Below, piece by piece: positions 13,802 through 22,742 of a stretch of 64,000 bases of DNA; the stretch's first letter is position 1, and the number at the start of each line of letters is the position of its first letter. A program made the position numbers and the translations under genes. The stretch lies in the NCBI GenBank assembly GCA_036351115.1, contig JAZBOL010000097.1:1-64000 (forward strand), read 5' to 3'. Source of the stretch: Marinihelvus sp036351115. GTDB taxonomy: Bacteria; Pseudomonadota; Gammaproteobacteria; Xanthomonadales; SZUA-36. A model generated the notes under the pieces. The model was not told the DNA's origin. It worked only from the letters and a program-made list of their open reading frames with translations, and did no database searches.

Positions 13802-15676
13802 TTACTCCACGGTGACCGACTTGGCCAGGTTGCGGGGCTGATCCACGTCCGTGCCGCGCGCCACCGCCACGTGGTAGGCCAGCAGTTGCAGCGGAATGGT
13901 CAGCACCACCGGCGCGAGAAAGCGCCCGCCCGTGTCCACGTGCAGGATGCGCCCGTGACGCTTCGCGAAGTTGCGGCCCGCCTCGCGGTCGGCGATCACG
14001 TACAGCTCTCCGCCGCGAGCCTGCACCTCCTCGATGTTGCTGATCAGCTTGGCGAGCAGCTCGTCGTTGGGCGCCACGGCGACCACGGGCATGTCCTCGT
14101 CCACGAGGGCGAGTGGGCCATGCTTGAGCTCCCCGGCCGGATAGGCCTCGGCATGGATGTAGGAGATCTCCTTGAGCTTGAGCGCCCCTTCCATGGCGAT
14201 GGGATAGTGGCTGCCGCGTCCGAGGAACAGGGCGTGGTCCTTGTCGACGAACAGCTCGGCCAGGCGGGCGAACTCCTCGTCCAGGTCCAGGGCCTGGTTC
14301 AGCAGGTCCGGCAGCTGGTGGAGCAGGCGCACGGCCTCGGCGTAGGCCGCTTCGTCCTGGCCGTGCAGCCGCCCCAGCTCGAGCACCAGCAGCTGCAGGG
14401 CCACGAGCTGGGTGGTGAACGCCTTGGTGCTGGCCACGCCGATTTCCGGGCCCGCGCGGGTCATGAGCACGAGGTCGGCCTCACGCACGACGGAGCTTTC
14501 CGGCACGTTGCAGACCGCCAGGGTCGAGAGGTAGCCCGCGGACTTCGCGTGCCGCAGCGCGGCCAGCGTATCGGCGGTCTCGCCGGACTGGGAAATGGTG
14601 ACGAACAGCGTGTTCGGCGGCACCACGGGGTTGCGGTAGCGGTACTCGCTGGCGACCTCCACGGTGCAGGGAATGCCCGCGAGCCACTCGAGCTGGTAGC
14701 GCGCCACCAGCCCGGCATGGAATGACGTGCCGCAGGCCACGATGTGCACCTGCCGCACCTGCGCGAGGAGTTCGTCGGCCCCGACGCCGAAGACGTTCGG
14801 CAGCACCCGCTGCGGCCCGATGCGGCCCTCCAGGGTCTCCGCGACGGCCCGGGGCTGCTCGTAAATCTCCTTGAGCATGAAATGTTTGAAGCCGCCCCGG
14901 CCGATCTCATCCGGGTTCATGTCCGCGACCTTGACCGGACGCTCCACGGCCTGGCCGTTGACGTCCACCACCTCGACCGTGTCCTGGTCGAGGCGCACCA
15001 CGTCGCCCTCTTCCAGGTAGTGGAAGCGCTGGGTGGTGCCCAGGAGGGGATAAATGTCGGATGCCAGGAAGTTCTCGCCGTCGCCGAGGCCGACGACCAT
15101 GGGGCTGCCGCTGCGCGCGCCGACCACCACGCCGGGCTCCGAGGCCGTGATCACGGCAATGGCGTAAGCGCCCTGCAGGCGCTTGACGGCCCGCTGCACG
15201 GCCTCGAAGAGATCGTGGCCCTCGTCGAGCAGGCTGGCGACCAGGTGCACCATCACTTCCGTGTCCGTTTCCGACGTGAAGACCGCGCCGCCCGCCTGCA
15301 GCTCGGCGCGCAGTTCTTCATGGTTCTCGATGATGCCGTTGTGCACCAGGGCGACCCGCTGTCCGTCGATGCCCGCGCGGCCGCCGGCAGCGCCGCTGAG
15401 CTGGCCACTCGTCATCGGGTGTGCGTTGCGATCGCTGGGGACGCCGTGCGTGGCCCAGCGGGTGTGGGCGATACCGCAGGTGCCTTCCACCGGGTGCTTC
15501 GCCAGCAGGGCCTCGAGCGCCTGGACCTTGCCCTGGATGCGCTGGCGCGCCACGACCCCGTCCATCTGCACGGCGATACCGGCCGAGTCGTACCCCCGGT
15601 ACTCGAGCGTCTTCAGTCCGGCGATCAGCCGTTCGCTGACCGGCCGCCGGGAGGCGGCTGCGACGATTCCACACAT
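13802..15676 (-). CDS. glmS: Glutamine-fructose-6-phosphate aminotransferase (isomerizing)
   Basis: A 624-residue cytoplasmic enzyme that makes glucosamine-6-phosphate, the first step toward UDP-GlcNAc. The N-terminal Cys after Met (MCGIVAA) is the glutaminase nucleophile; HTRWATHG and HNGIIENHEELR are class II amidotransferase motifs. Two SIS domains follow (CGTSFHAGLVARYQLE, SQSGETADTLAALR; LGRGSHYPIAMEGALKLKEI), and the chain ends PRNLAKSVTVE, the family signature. AAGGACT precedes the ATG. It follows glmU by 16 bases in the same operon. About 13 residues longer than E. coli GlmS, from an insertion of SGQLSGAAGGRAGIDG type in the glutaminase domain. Confidence 0.97.
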   Translation of the reverse strand: MCGIVAAASRRPVSERLIAGLKTLEYRGYDSAGIAVQMDGVVARQRIQGKVQALEALLAKHPVEGTCGIAHTRWATHGVPSDRNAHPMTSGQLSGAAGGRAGIDGQRVALVHNGIIENHEELRAELQAGGAVFTSETDTEVMVHLVASLLDEGHDLFEAVQRAVKRLQGAYAIAVITASEPGVVVGARSGSPMVVGLGDGENFLASDIYPLLGTTQRFHYLEEGDVVRLDQDTVEVVDVNGQAVERPVKVADMNPDEIGRGGFKHFMLKEIYEQPRAVAETLEGRIGPQRVLPNVFGVGADELLAQVRQVHIVACGTSFHAGLVARYQLEWLAGIPCTVEVASEYRYRNPVVPPNTLFVTISQSGETADTLAALRHAKSAGYLSTLAVCNVPESSVVREADLVLMTRAGPEIGVASTKAFTTQLVALQLLVLELGRLHGQDEAAYAEAVRLLHQLPDLLNQALDLDEEFARLAELFVDKDHALFLGRGSHYPIAMEGALKLKEISYIHAEAYPAGELKHGPLALVDEDMPVVAVAPNDELLAKLISNIEEVQARGGELYVIADREAGRNFAKRHGRILHVDTGGRFLAPVVLTIPLQLLAYHVAVARGTDVDQPRNLAKSVTVE

Positions 15677-15692
15677 GGCTCAGTCCTTTTCC

Positions 15693-17087
15693 TCAGTCTT
15701 CTTTCGCTGACTTCTTCACGGGCCGCTTCCAGCCCTTGACCGTCGCCTGGCGGGCGCGGCTGATCGTGAGCTTTCCGGCAGGAGCATCTCGGCTGATGGT
15801 CGAGCCGGCGCCGATCGTGGCGCCCTCGCCCACGGTCACGGGCGCCACGAGCTGAGAGTCAGACCCGATGAAAGCGCCGTCTTCGATGACCGTACGGTGC
15901 TTGTTCACCCCGTCGTAGTTGCAGGTGATGGTGCCGGCCCCGATGTTGACCCGCTCGCCGATGACGCTGTCCCCGAGATAGCTCAGGTGGCTCGCCTTGC
16001 TGTTTTCGCCCAGCACGGCATTCTTGGTTTCCACGAAATTTCCGATCCGCGTCCCGGCGGACAGTTTCGTGCCCGGCCGCACCCGGGCAAAGGGTCCGAT
16101 GTCACAGGGACCCAGGGTAAGGACGCCTTCCAGCACGCTGTGGGCATGTACACGGGTTCCCGCCGCGAGTTCGCTGTCGCGGATGACGCAGCCGGGGCCG
16201 ATGGTCACGCCTTCGCCCAGGCGGACGTCGCCCTCGAGCACCACGTTGATGTCCAGGGTCACGTCGCGCTCCGCCTCGACCCGGCCCCGCACATCGAGAC
16301 GCTGCGGGTCACGGACCGTGACGCCGGCCCACATGAGACGCTCGGCTTCGAGCCGGCGAAGCCGGGCCTCGAGCGCGGCGAGCTGCACCCGGTCGTTGGC
16401 GCCCTCGAGCCGGGTGGCGTCTTCCGCGGTCACGCTGCCGATGGGCACACCGTCCTCGTGGGCCAGGGCGACGATGTCCGTCAGGTAGTACTCGCCCTGG
16501 CTGTTGTCCGTTCCCAGGCGCTCGAGCCAGCCACGCAGCGACGCCGCGCCGGCCAGCACGATGCCGGTGTTGACCTCGCCGATGGCCCGGGTGGCTTCGT
16601 CCGCATCCCGCTCCTCGACGATCTTCGCCACGCCGCCGGCCAGGTCCCGCACGATCCGGCCGTAACCCGCCGGAGTCGCGGGCTTCATGGTCAACAGGGA
16701 CAGCGCACTGCCGTGGGCTTCGCGGAGCGCCGCCAGGGTCGCCCCGTCGAGCAGGGGAATGTCGCCATAGAGCACGAGCACGTCCGCGTCGTCGGGAATC
16801 TCCGGCATCGCCTGCATCACCGCATGCCCGGTACCCAGGCGCTCGGCCTGAGGCACCCAGCGCGGGGAAAGCAGGCCGTCCGGCGTCCCGTCGGCGATCG
16901 CCTCCCGGACTTCCGGCCGCTCCGGGTTGAACACGACGTGCACCGCTTCCGGTGACAGCTCCCGGGCCCGGTCCAGCACGTGGGCCAGCATGGGCTGTCC
17001 GCCTACCGGGTGCAGCACCTTGGGCAGGGCGGATTGCATGCGGGTACCTTCACCCGCGGCGAGTATGATGATGTGCAATGAATTCAT
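15693..17087 (-). CDS. glmU: Bifunctional UDP-GlcNAc pyrophosphorylase / GlcN-1-P acetyltransferase
   Basis: I chose ATG 17087 (464 aa), with GGAG about 11 bases upstream, over the open frame to 17126. The pyrophosphorylase domain begins IIILAAGEGTRMQSALPKVL with its GXGTRM and lysine; LYGDIPLL is the metal/UTP site. The C-terminal left-handed beta helix has hexapeptide repeats from about residue 250 and the acetyltransferase signatures IGNFVETKNA, SHLSYLGD and NYDGVNKHRT. It catalyses the last two steps to UDP-GlcNAc. First gene of the glmU-glmS pair. Confidence 0.97.
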   Translation of the reverse strand: MNSLHIIILAAGEGTRMQSALPKVLHPVGGQPMLAHVLDRARELSPEAVHVVFNPERPEVREAIADGTPDGLLSPRWVPQAERLGTGHAVMQAMPEIPDDADVLVLYGDIPLLDGATLAALREAHGSALSLLTMKPATPAGYGRIVRDLAGGVAKIVEERDADEATRAIGEVNTGIVLAGAASLRGWLERLGTDNSQGEYYLTDIVALAHEDGVPIGSVTAEDATRLEGANDRVQLAALEARLRRLEAERLMWAGVTVRDPQRLDVRGRVEAERDVTLDINVVLEGDVRLGEGVTIGPGCVIRDSELAAGTRVHAHSVLEGVLTLGPCDIGPFARVRPGTKLSAGTRIGNFVETKNAVLGENSKASHLSYLGDSVIGERVNIGAGTITCNYDGVNKHRTVIEDGAFIGSDSQLVAPVTVGEGATIGAGSTISRDAPAGKLTISRARQATVKGWKRPVKKSAKED

Positions 17088-17164
17088 GGGGACGCTCCGT
17101 GGCGAAAGTATAGCCGCTGGCACCACGCCGCATCACGCCACTCAGCCCCGGAAATCGGGCAATC

Positions 17165-19198
17165 TTGAGGAACCGAAACGCACAAATCCTGACTGGACAC
17201 CGCGGCCACCCGACGCACACGCTCGTGCTCCGGGCGATGGTGTGGTTTGTTCTGCTCGCCGGTGTCGCGTCGCCCGCCCCGGGTGCGGTGGATCGTCGCC
17301 TGGCCAACGACGGGCAGGTCGTTCTCGAAGACGTCCCGGCCCTGGACCCGCAGCTGGCGGAACGGCTTGGCCGCTACCAGCAGCTGCGCGCGGCGCAGAT
17401 GCTCGACTGGACAGCGGACGGAAAGTCGCTCTACGTGCGTGCCCGCTACCGGGGCGTGGCACAGATCCAGCGCATTTCGCGCCGCGACGCCGAGCCGGAG
17501 CCGCTGACCCGGGGCCTCGAGCCCGTCCGGGAGGTGGTCCGGCAGCCGGGTGGCGAGCTGCTGGCCTTCACCCGCAACACCGGCGGGAGCGCGGACGACC
17601 AGCTGTTTCTGCTCGACCCTGCCACCGGCACGGAACGCGCCCTGACCCGGGCGCCGGACTCGCTGAACAATCGCATGGCCTGGAGCCGGGACGGTGCGCG
17701 CCTGGCCTTCCGGTCGAACCGGCGTAACGGGGCGAGCAACGATCTCTGGATCCTGCCGATCGACCAGCCGGAAACAGCGCGCCTGGTGCTCGAGGTCGAG
17801 CCGGGATCGCTCTGGAAGCCCGTCGCCTTCTCGCCCGATGACCGGCTGCTCCTGGTGCAGCAGTACCGCGGGATCACGGACTCCCGCATCCATGTCCTCG
17901 ACCTGGAGACCGGCGCACTCCGGCAGCTCGTGGGGCTTCCGGACGCGGAGAGCAGCAACGTCGCGGTGGGATTCGACGGCGCGGGTGAGGGGGTGTTCTT
18001 CGTGAGCAACCTCCGGGGCGGGGCCGCGGAGATCGGCTGGGCGCCCCTTGACCCGGCGCGAGCGATCCGCTGGGTGGACACGGACATTCCCTGGGACATC
18101 ACCAGTTTCGAACTTTCCGCGGACGGTTCCCGCGGCGCCTTTGTCACGAACGAACACGGCGTGAGCCGCCTGTACCTGTTCAACCCGAGCCGCTTCAGCA
18201 CCCGGCCGGTCAGTGACCTCCCGCTCGGGGTGATCAGCGGGCTGCGCTTCAGCGCGGACGGCCACCGGCTGGGATTCTCCCTCAGCACGCCCACGAGTCC
18301 CGGGGACGTCTATGTCCTCAGGACTTCCGGTTTCGGCAGCTTCGCTTCCTGGCCACGCCCCTGGACCCGCGGTTCCGTGACCGGCATCGACCGCCGGGAG
18401 CTCGTCACCCCCGCGCTGTTCTCCTTTCCCGCCGCGGGCATTCGTCCCGATACCACGCTGAACGTGCCCGGCTTCGCCTATCGCCCGCGCGGCAAGGGAC
18501 CCCACCCCGTGGTCATCTATATTCACGGCGGACCGGAGAGCCAGTACCGGCCGGCCTTCAACAGCACGGTCCAGATCTGGGCCGCGGAACTCGGCGTGGC
18601 GGTGCTGGCGCCCAACGTGCGGGGTTCCCTGGGCTACGGCCGGGGCTACCTGGGGCTCGATGACGGCAAGCGCCGCGAGGACGCGGTGGCGGACATCGGC
18701 GCCCTCCTCGACTGGATCGCCACCCGGCCCGAACTGGACGAGACCCGCGTGGCGGTCTACGGCGCGAGCTACGGCGGCTACATGGTGCTGGCGAGCGCCG
18801 TGCACTACAGCGACCGGCTGGTGGCCGGGGTAAACCGCGCCGGCATCAGCAACTTCGTGACCTACCTGGAAAACACCGGCGACTTCCGGCGCGATCTGCG
18901 GCGCTTCGAATACGGTGACGAGCGCGATCCGGACATGCGCGCCTTCCTCGAATCGATCAGTCCCCTGAACCATGTCGACCGCATCGACATCCCGCTGTTC
19001 ATCGCCCAGGGGCAAAACGACCCGGTGGTCCCGGCCAGCGAATCGGCGCAGATGGTGGAGGCCCTGCGCGCCCGGGGGCAGACCGTCTGGACCATGAATG
19101 CGCTGAACGAGGGCCACGGCTACGACAAGCAACCCAACCGGGACCTCTACCAGCAGGTCACCTTCCGCTTCTTCGAGGAGTTCCTCCTGGGCCGTTGA
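17165..19198 (+). CDS. Exported S9-family prolyl oligopeptidase-like peptidase
   Basis: A serine peptidase with an N-terminal beta-propeller (repeats such as LDWTADGKSLYVRARY, WSRDGARLAFRSNRR, FSADGHRLGFSLS) and a C-terminal alpha/beta hydrolase domain. The nucleophile is in VYGASYGGYMVLA, the aspartate in QGQNDPVVP and the histidine in NEGHGYDK. A hydrophobic signal sequence (MVWFVLLAGVASPAPGA) indicates export. The frame opens at TTG 17165 (677 aa); GTG 17225 or ATG 17237 would give a more usual signal peptide and are equally possible. Divergent from glmU; ends 19 bases before the convergent MocA-like gene. An acyl-peptide hydrolase or dipeptidyl-peptidase specificity cannot be decided. Confidence 0.88.
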   Translation: MRNRNAQILTGHRGHPTHTLVLRAMVWFVLLAGVASPAPGAVDRRLANDGQVVLEDVPALDPQLAERLGRYQQLRAAQMLDWTADGKSLYVRARYRGVAQIQRISRRDAEPEPLTRGLEPVREVVRQPGGELLAFTRNTGGSADDQLFLLDPATGTERALTRAPDSLNNRMAWSRDGARLAFRSNRRNGASNDLWILPIDQPETARLVLEVEPGSLWKPVAFSPDDRLLLVQQYRGITDSRIHVLDLETGALRQLVGLPDAESSNVAVGFDGAGEGVFFVSNLRGGAAEIGWAPLDPARAIRWVDTDIPWDITSFELSADGSRGAFVTNEHGVSRLYLFNPSRFSTRPVSDLPLGVISGLRFSADGHRLGFSLSTPTSPGDVYVLRTSGFGSFASWPRPWTRGSVTGIDRRELVTPALFSFPAAGIRPDTTLNVPGFAYRPRGKGPHPVVIYIHGGPESQYRPAFNSTVQIWAAELGVAVLAPNVRGSLGYGRGYLGLDDGKRREDAVADIGALLDWIATRPELDETRVAVYGASYGGYMVLASAVHYSDRLVAGVNRAGISNFVTYLENTGDFRRDLRRFEYGDERDPDMRAFLESISPLNHVDRIDIPLFIAQGQNDPVVPASESAQMVEALRARGQTVWTMNALNEGHGYDKQPNRDLYQQVTFRFFEEFLLGR

Positions 19199-19217
19199 GC
19201 GCGTGCGCCGGCCCCTG

Positions 19218-19847
19218 CTACCCGCCCGACGCCCCCGCGTCGCGGGAAGCCCCACCCGCCCGGGAAGCTTCGTGCTCCCGCATGCGGGCCAGGTCCGCCG
19301 CGTCGTCCACGTCGAGGGCGGCGCTCGGCAGCTCCACGAGCCTGATCCGGGCGCGCTCCTCCACCAGCAACTGGCGCGCCCCGAGATCGCCGCGCAACCG
19401 GCGCAGCCGCGGGAAAAACCGGGAGGGAAAGATGACCGGGGGGCCGAATCGCTCTCCCCAGCGTGCTGCGGCGATGCGCGCCGGTTCCTCGCGCCAGGCG
19501 CCCACCAGGCGACCCAGGTCCTCGGCGCCGATGCCGTACTGGTCGCAGAGCATGATGAGCGTGGCCCGGGTCCCCACCTCGAACTGGTCCGCGGCCAGGG
19601 CGATGGAGCCCCCCACGCCCTCGCGCCAGCGCGCGTTATGCCGGCGGTCGACCTCCAGGTCCGCCAGCGCCTCGTCCACCTGCCCGGCCCGTGCGCCGGT
19701 GACCACCGTGACGCGTGGCGTCACCCCACTCAGCAGGCGCGCCGCGCGATGCACCAGGGGCTCCCCGGCATAGGTCAGCAGCTGCTTCGCCCGGCCGAGA
19801 CGTGACGAGCCCCCGGCGGCCAGCAGGATGGCGTGCAGCTCAACCAC
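19218..19847 (-). CDS. MocA/MobA-like nucleotidyltransferase
   Basis: About 209 residues from GTG 19847, which lies inside the end of the xdhC-like gene, so the two are translationally coupled. The N-terminus ELHAILLAAGGSSRLGRAKQ is the NTP-transferase signature with the GGxSxRxGxxK loop; LIMLCDQYGIG is the metal-binding region (CDQP in typical MocA, here CDQY) and PVIFPSRFFPRL is also typical. Such enzymes add CMP to the molybdenum cofactor for xanthine-dehydrogenase-type enzymes. The longer frame to 20075 only reads antisense-quality sequence across xdhC. Confidence 0.82.
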   Translation of the reverse strand: MVELHAILLAAGGSSRLGRAKQLLTYAGEPLVHRAARLLSGVTPRVTVVTGARAGQVDEALADLEVDRRHNARWREGVGGSIALAADQFEVGTRATLIMLCDQYGIGAEDLGRLVGAWREEPARIAAARWGERFGPPVIFPSRFFPRLRRLRGDLGARQLLVEERARIRLVELPSAALDVDDAADLARMREHEASRAGGASRDAGASGG

Positions 19848-20892
19848 GGTCCAGGGAGCCGGCCTGCCGCCCGGCCAGCACCGCGTGAATCTCCGCCATG
19901 ATCGCCAGGGCGATGGCCTCCGGCAGCTCGGCGCCCAGGTCGAGGCCCACGGGCCCCCGCACGGCCAGATCGGGCCGGCCAATGGTCTCCAGCAACTGGT
20001 CGCGACGGGCTCGAGGCCCCAGCACCCCGAGATAGGCCGGGGGTTGTTTCGCCAGCTGGGCCAGGTAGGCCGCATCGTGCTCGACGTGGTGGGTCATGAC
20101 CACGGCGGCGTCAAAGGCCGCCAGGTCGGTCGTTTCCCCCAGCTTGCCGGGTCGCGCACAGACCGCCTCGACCCCGGGGGGTAACCGGTCCGCGGCGAGG
20201 GATGCGGGACGGTGGTCGGTCAGGGTGCAGCGCCAATCCAGGGCCAGTACCTGCCTGGCCAGGGGCAAGGCATCGAGCCCCGCACCGCAAACGAGCACCC
20301 GTGGCGTCGGCTGCACATCGACGCAGAGCAGTTCATTCGCCGACGCCCGCAGGGAAACCCGGCGCGCGCGCCCGGCCCGGCCGGGCCGGGGCGGTGGGGC
20401 CGCCGCCAGCGCCGCGCCCAGGTCCTCCGCGCCCCATCCCCCGCCGCCCGCGTCGAGAACGGCCGACTCGGCGAGCCGGTCTCCCTCGATCACCAGGCCG
20501 AACTGGCAGCGCTGGCCCCTGGCCAGGCGCTCGAACAGCGGACCCAGGGGGGCAAAATCATCGTCCGGCACGAGCCGCTGCAACAAAAGGTGCACGGCCC
20601 CGCCGCAGCCCAGGCCCAGGCCGAGCACGAGTTCGTCGTCATCCTTGAGGTCATAGCTCAGGCGTCGCGGCGCGCCGGATTCGAGCACGTCCCGGGCCTG
20701 GGCCACCAGGTCGCCCTCGAGGCAGCCACCGGAAATGAGTCCGGCGAATTCTCCCTCCGCGTTCGAGAGCAGCATGGCGCCGGGCTTCCGGTAGGTGGAG
20801 CCTTCGGTGGCGATCACGGTGGCGAGCACCAGGGCCGGCGCGTCCCGGTTGGCCGCCAGGAACGCCTGGAGCGATTCGAGACCGAGGTTCAT
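19840..20892 (-). CDS. XdhC-family molybdenum hydroxylase accessory protein
   Basis: A 350-residue protein starting at ATG 20892. The N-terminal XdhC/CoxI domain has VLATVIATEGSTYRKPGAML and FAGLISGGCLEGDL with the conserved cysteine; GLGLGCGGAVHLLL follows. The C-terminal Rossmann domain begins PRVLVCGAGLDALPLARQ and includes VVMTHHVEHDAAYL and YLGVLGPRARRDQLL. XdhC binds molybdenum cofactor and promotes its sulfuration and insertion into xanthine dehydrogenase. The hydroxylase genes themselves are not in this window. A poly-Pro/Arg/Ala stretch (around residue 180) is unusual. The gene overlaps the MocA-like gene and follows the ICMT-like gene by seven bases. Confidence 0.88.
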   Translation of the reverse strand: MNLGLESLQAFLAANRDAPALVLATVIATEGSTYRKPGAMLLSNAEGEFAGLISGGCLEGDLVAQARDVLESGAPRRLSYDLKDDDELVLGLGLGCGGAVHLLLQRLVPDDDFAPLGPLFERLARGQRCQFGLVIEGDRLAESAVLDAGGGGWGAEDLGAALAAAPPPRPGRAGRARRVSLRASANELLCVDVQPTPRVLVCGAGLDALPLARQVLALDWRCTLTDHRPASLAADRLPPGVEAVCARPGKLGETTDLAAFDAAVVMTHHVEHDAAYLAQLAKQPPAYLGVLGPRARRDQLLETIGRPDLAVRGPVGLDLGAELPEAIALAIMAEIHAVLAGRQAGSLDRG

Positions 20893-20899
20893 GACGTCG

Positions 20900-21373
20900 C
20901 TAGAGCCACCGGCGGACCCGCCGGCGGTAGTCGGCGTACGCCTCGCCGAAGGCCTCCGCCAGGAAGCGCTCCTCGCCGAGAATGAAATTTCGCTGGATGA
21001 CCCACAGGAACAGCGGAATCGGCACCAGGGCGCCGAGGCTGCCAAACACGAGCGCGCCGCCGAACAACATCAGCGCCATGCCGAGGTACATGGGATTCCG
21101 CGTGACACGGTAAAGCCCCGTCGTCACCAGCGTCGTGGCCTTGCTGAAGGGAACCAGGCCCGTGTGCGCCAGGAGAAACTGGGTGACCGGCCAGAGAATC
21201 ATCGCGAGTCCAACGAGCGCCAACCCCCGGCCCAGGAGTGCGAGCGCGGCGATATCGGGTGACCAGAGCGGCAGGTAGCGGTCCAGCAGCCACGCCAGCG
21301 CCAGGCACAGCAGCAGCCAGAGCGGCGGCACGATTTTTCTCGGTTTATAACCGGTAGCGGTTTGCGCAGGCAT
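20900..21373 (-). CDS. Isoprenylcysteine methyltransferase-like integral membrane protein
   Basis: A 157-residue protein with four hydrophobic segments and the ICMT/PEMT signature LVTTGLYRVTRNPMYLGMAL followed by the C-terminal EERFLAEAFGEAYADYRRRVRRW. Members use S-adenosylmethionine to methylate membrane-embedded or lipid-like substrates; the substrate of these short bacterial forms is unknown. It stands seven bases upstream of the xdhC-like gene and may be co-transcribed by position only. Confidence 0.85.
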   Translation of the reverse strand: MPAQTATGYKPRKIVPPLWLLLCLALAWLLDRYLPLWSPDIAALALLGRGLALVGLAMILWPVTQFLLAHTGLVPFSKATTLVTTGLYRVTRNPMYLGMALMLFGGALVFGSLGALVPIPLFLWVIQRNFILGEERFLAEAFGEAYADYRRRVRRWL

Positions 21374-21440
21374 GAACGTCCAACTCAGGATCGGTCGCTT
21401 CGACGTCGGGCCTCCAGTTTAGAAGGCGAGGCCACCCCTG

Positions 21441-22142
21441 TCATGGGAGCAGCCGCTCAAGCAGTCGCGGCGCCAGGCTCTCGGCCCAGACCGCCACGCC
21501 GCTTTCGTCCGGATGGTAGCCGTCGGAGGCGAACTGGTCCGGATCCGGCATCTGATCGAAGGGAAGATGCAGCACCCGGGCTGCATGCCGCACGCGTTCG
21601 CCGAGGGCCTCGTCGATGCGGTCGGCGCGACGTCCGAGGGTACGTCGCAGGGGCTGTGGAAGCGCCGGAAACCCGCCCAGGGGCGGCAAGCCGAGCTGGA
21701 CGATCAGCGCGTGGGGAAAGCGCTGGCCGGCCGCATCGACCACGGCCAGCAGGCGCTCGAGCACGGCATGTTCGGGGCGTGTCGTGGTGACGTCATTGAT
21801 GCCGTTGCTGATGACGACGAGATCCGGATCTCCTTCCAGCTGTCCGAGCTGGGCCAGCACCCACGTGGAGCGGGCGCCATTTCGCCCCACCGCCTGCCAT
21901 CGCACCTCGCCGGCGCCCCGGCGGGAGAGCGCCAGCGCCAGGCGGGCCGGCAGTGCATCCCGCGTCTCGGTGACGCCCACGCCTTCGATGATGGAATCCC
22001 CGATGGCCAGGAGCGACAGGGGAACACCCGCACCCACGGTCCCACCGGTGCTGCCCCGGGCCGGCGGCAGGCGCGGCGTGCGCCGCGATGCCCAGAGCCC
22101 CTGCGTCGCCAGCAGCGACAGGTAGGCCAACCGGCCGATCAT
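21441..22142 (-). CDS. SGNH/GDSL-family hydrolase
   Basis: A 233-residue protein with the four SGNH blocks: block I LLAIGDSIIEG (nucleophile Ser), block II glycine in VGRNGARS, block III asparagine in ISNGINDVTT and block V DGYHPDESG with Asp and His. The hydrophobic N-terminus (MIGRLAYLSLLATQGL) may be a signal anchor, so an envelope location is possible. Substrate cannot be told: lipase, thioesterase and acetylesterase members share this layout. Confidence 0.87.
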   Translation of the reverse strand: MIGRLAYLSLLATQGLWASRRTPRLPPARGSTGGTVGAGVPLSLLAIGDSIIEGVGVTETRDALPARLALALSRRGAGEVRWQAVGRNGARSTWVLAQLGQLEGDPDLVVISNGINDVTTTRPEHAVLERLLAVVDAAGQRFPHALIVQLGLPPLGGFPALPQPLRRTLGRRADRIDEALGERVRHAARVLHLPFDQMPDPDQFASDGYHPDESGVAVWAESLAPRLLERLLP

Positions 22143-22193
22143 GTCGACAACCGGACTTCAGTCTTCCGACTGCACTGCCGGATCAGGACCGGT

Positions 22194-22676
22194 TTAGCGG
22201 GACCAGCCCTCGTTCTTGGCCTTGATGGCGGCGAACAGCAGCAGGATGGCAAAGAGCAGGACCACGGATGGCAGGATGAGCGATGTCGGCCCCATCACCT
22301 CGAGCGTGTTGGCCATCATGAAGTTGTGCGCGTTCTGCACGAGCACGCCGCCGAGGGACAGCCCGAGCACGGGAACGGCCAGGTTGCGGCGCATGAGCAT
22401 GAGGATGCAGCCCAGCAGGCCGCCGAACACCGCGATGGCGTAGGCGCCGGTGGCCCAGGCCGGCGTGCTGGCCAGCAATTCCAGCTGGGCTTCCACGTTT
22501 GCGCGGTCCGCCTCCGGCATGGCGTCGAGCACTTCCGGAGTCATCATCTTGTCGATCAGTACCGTGTAGAACAGGTAGGACAGGACGCCCAGCAAATTCC
22601 ACAGCAGACCGATGATGGCGAGAAATTTGAACCACCCGGGGGCGGCTGGTCTCGTGTCGTTGGCAATTCCACTCAT
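22194..22676 (-). CDS. Four-helix integral membrane protein of unknown function
   Basis: A 160-residue protein from ATG 22676, which has GGAG about nine bases upstream; the longer frame to 22733 lacks support. After a short polar N-terminus (MSGIANDTRPAAPGWFKF) there are four hydrophobic segments, an acidic loop (VLDAMPEADRANVEAQLEL) between the first two, and a basic tail (AAIKAKNEGWSR). Small proteins of this pattern with a GWFK start are common in marine Gammaproteobacteria but have no assigned role. Confidence 0.75.
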   Translation of the reverse strand: MSGIANDTRPAAPGWFKFLAIIGLLWNLLGVLSYLFYTVLIDKMMTPEVLDAMPEADRANVEAQLELLASTPAWATGAYAIAVFGGLLGCILMLMRRNLAVPVLGLSLGGVLVQNAHNFMMANTLEVMGPTSLILPSVVLLFAILLLFAAIKAKNEGWSR

Positions 22677-22742
22677 GAGGCGATCTCCGCGTTGTTGTTT
22701 GACTCCCGCCGCGTACGTTAACACGTTGCGCACTCGGCGCCC

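Noticed and set aside
17084..19255. 723-codon open frame antisense to the S9 peptidase gene
   Set aside because: Its translation is low-complexity Arg/Gly/His/Val rich with no domain, and the plus-strand frame has clear peptidase motifs; high GC produces such antisense frames.
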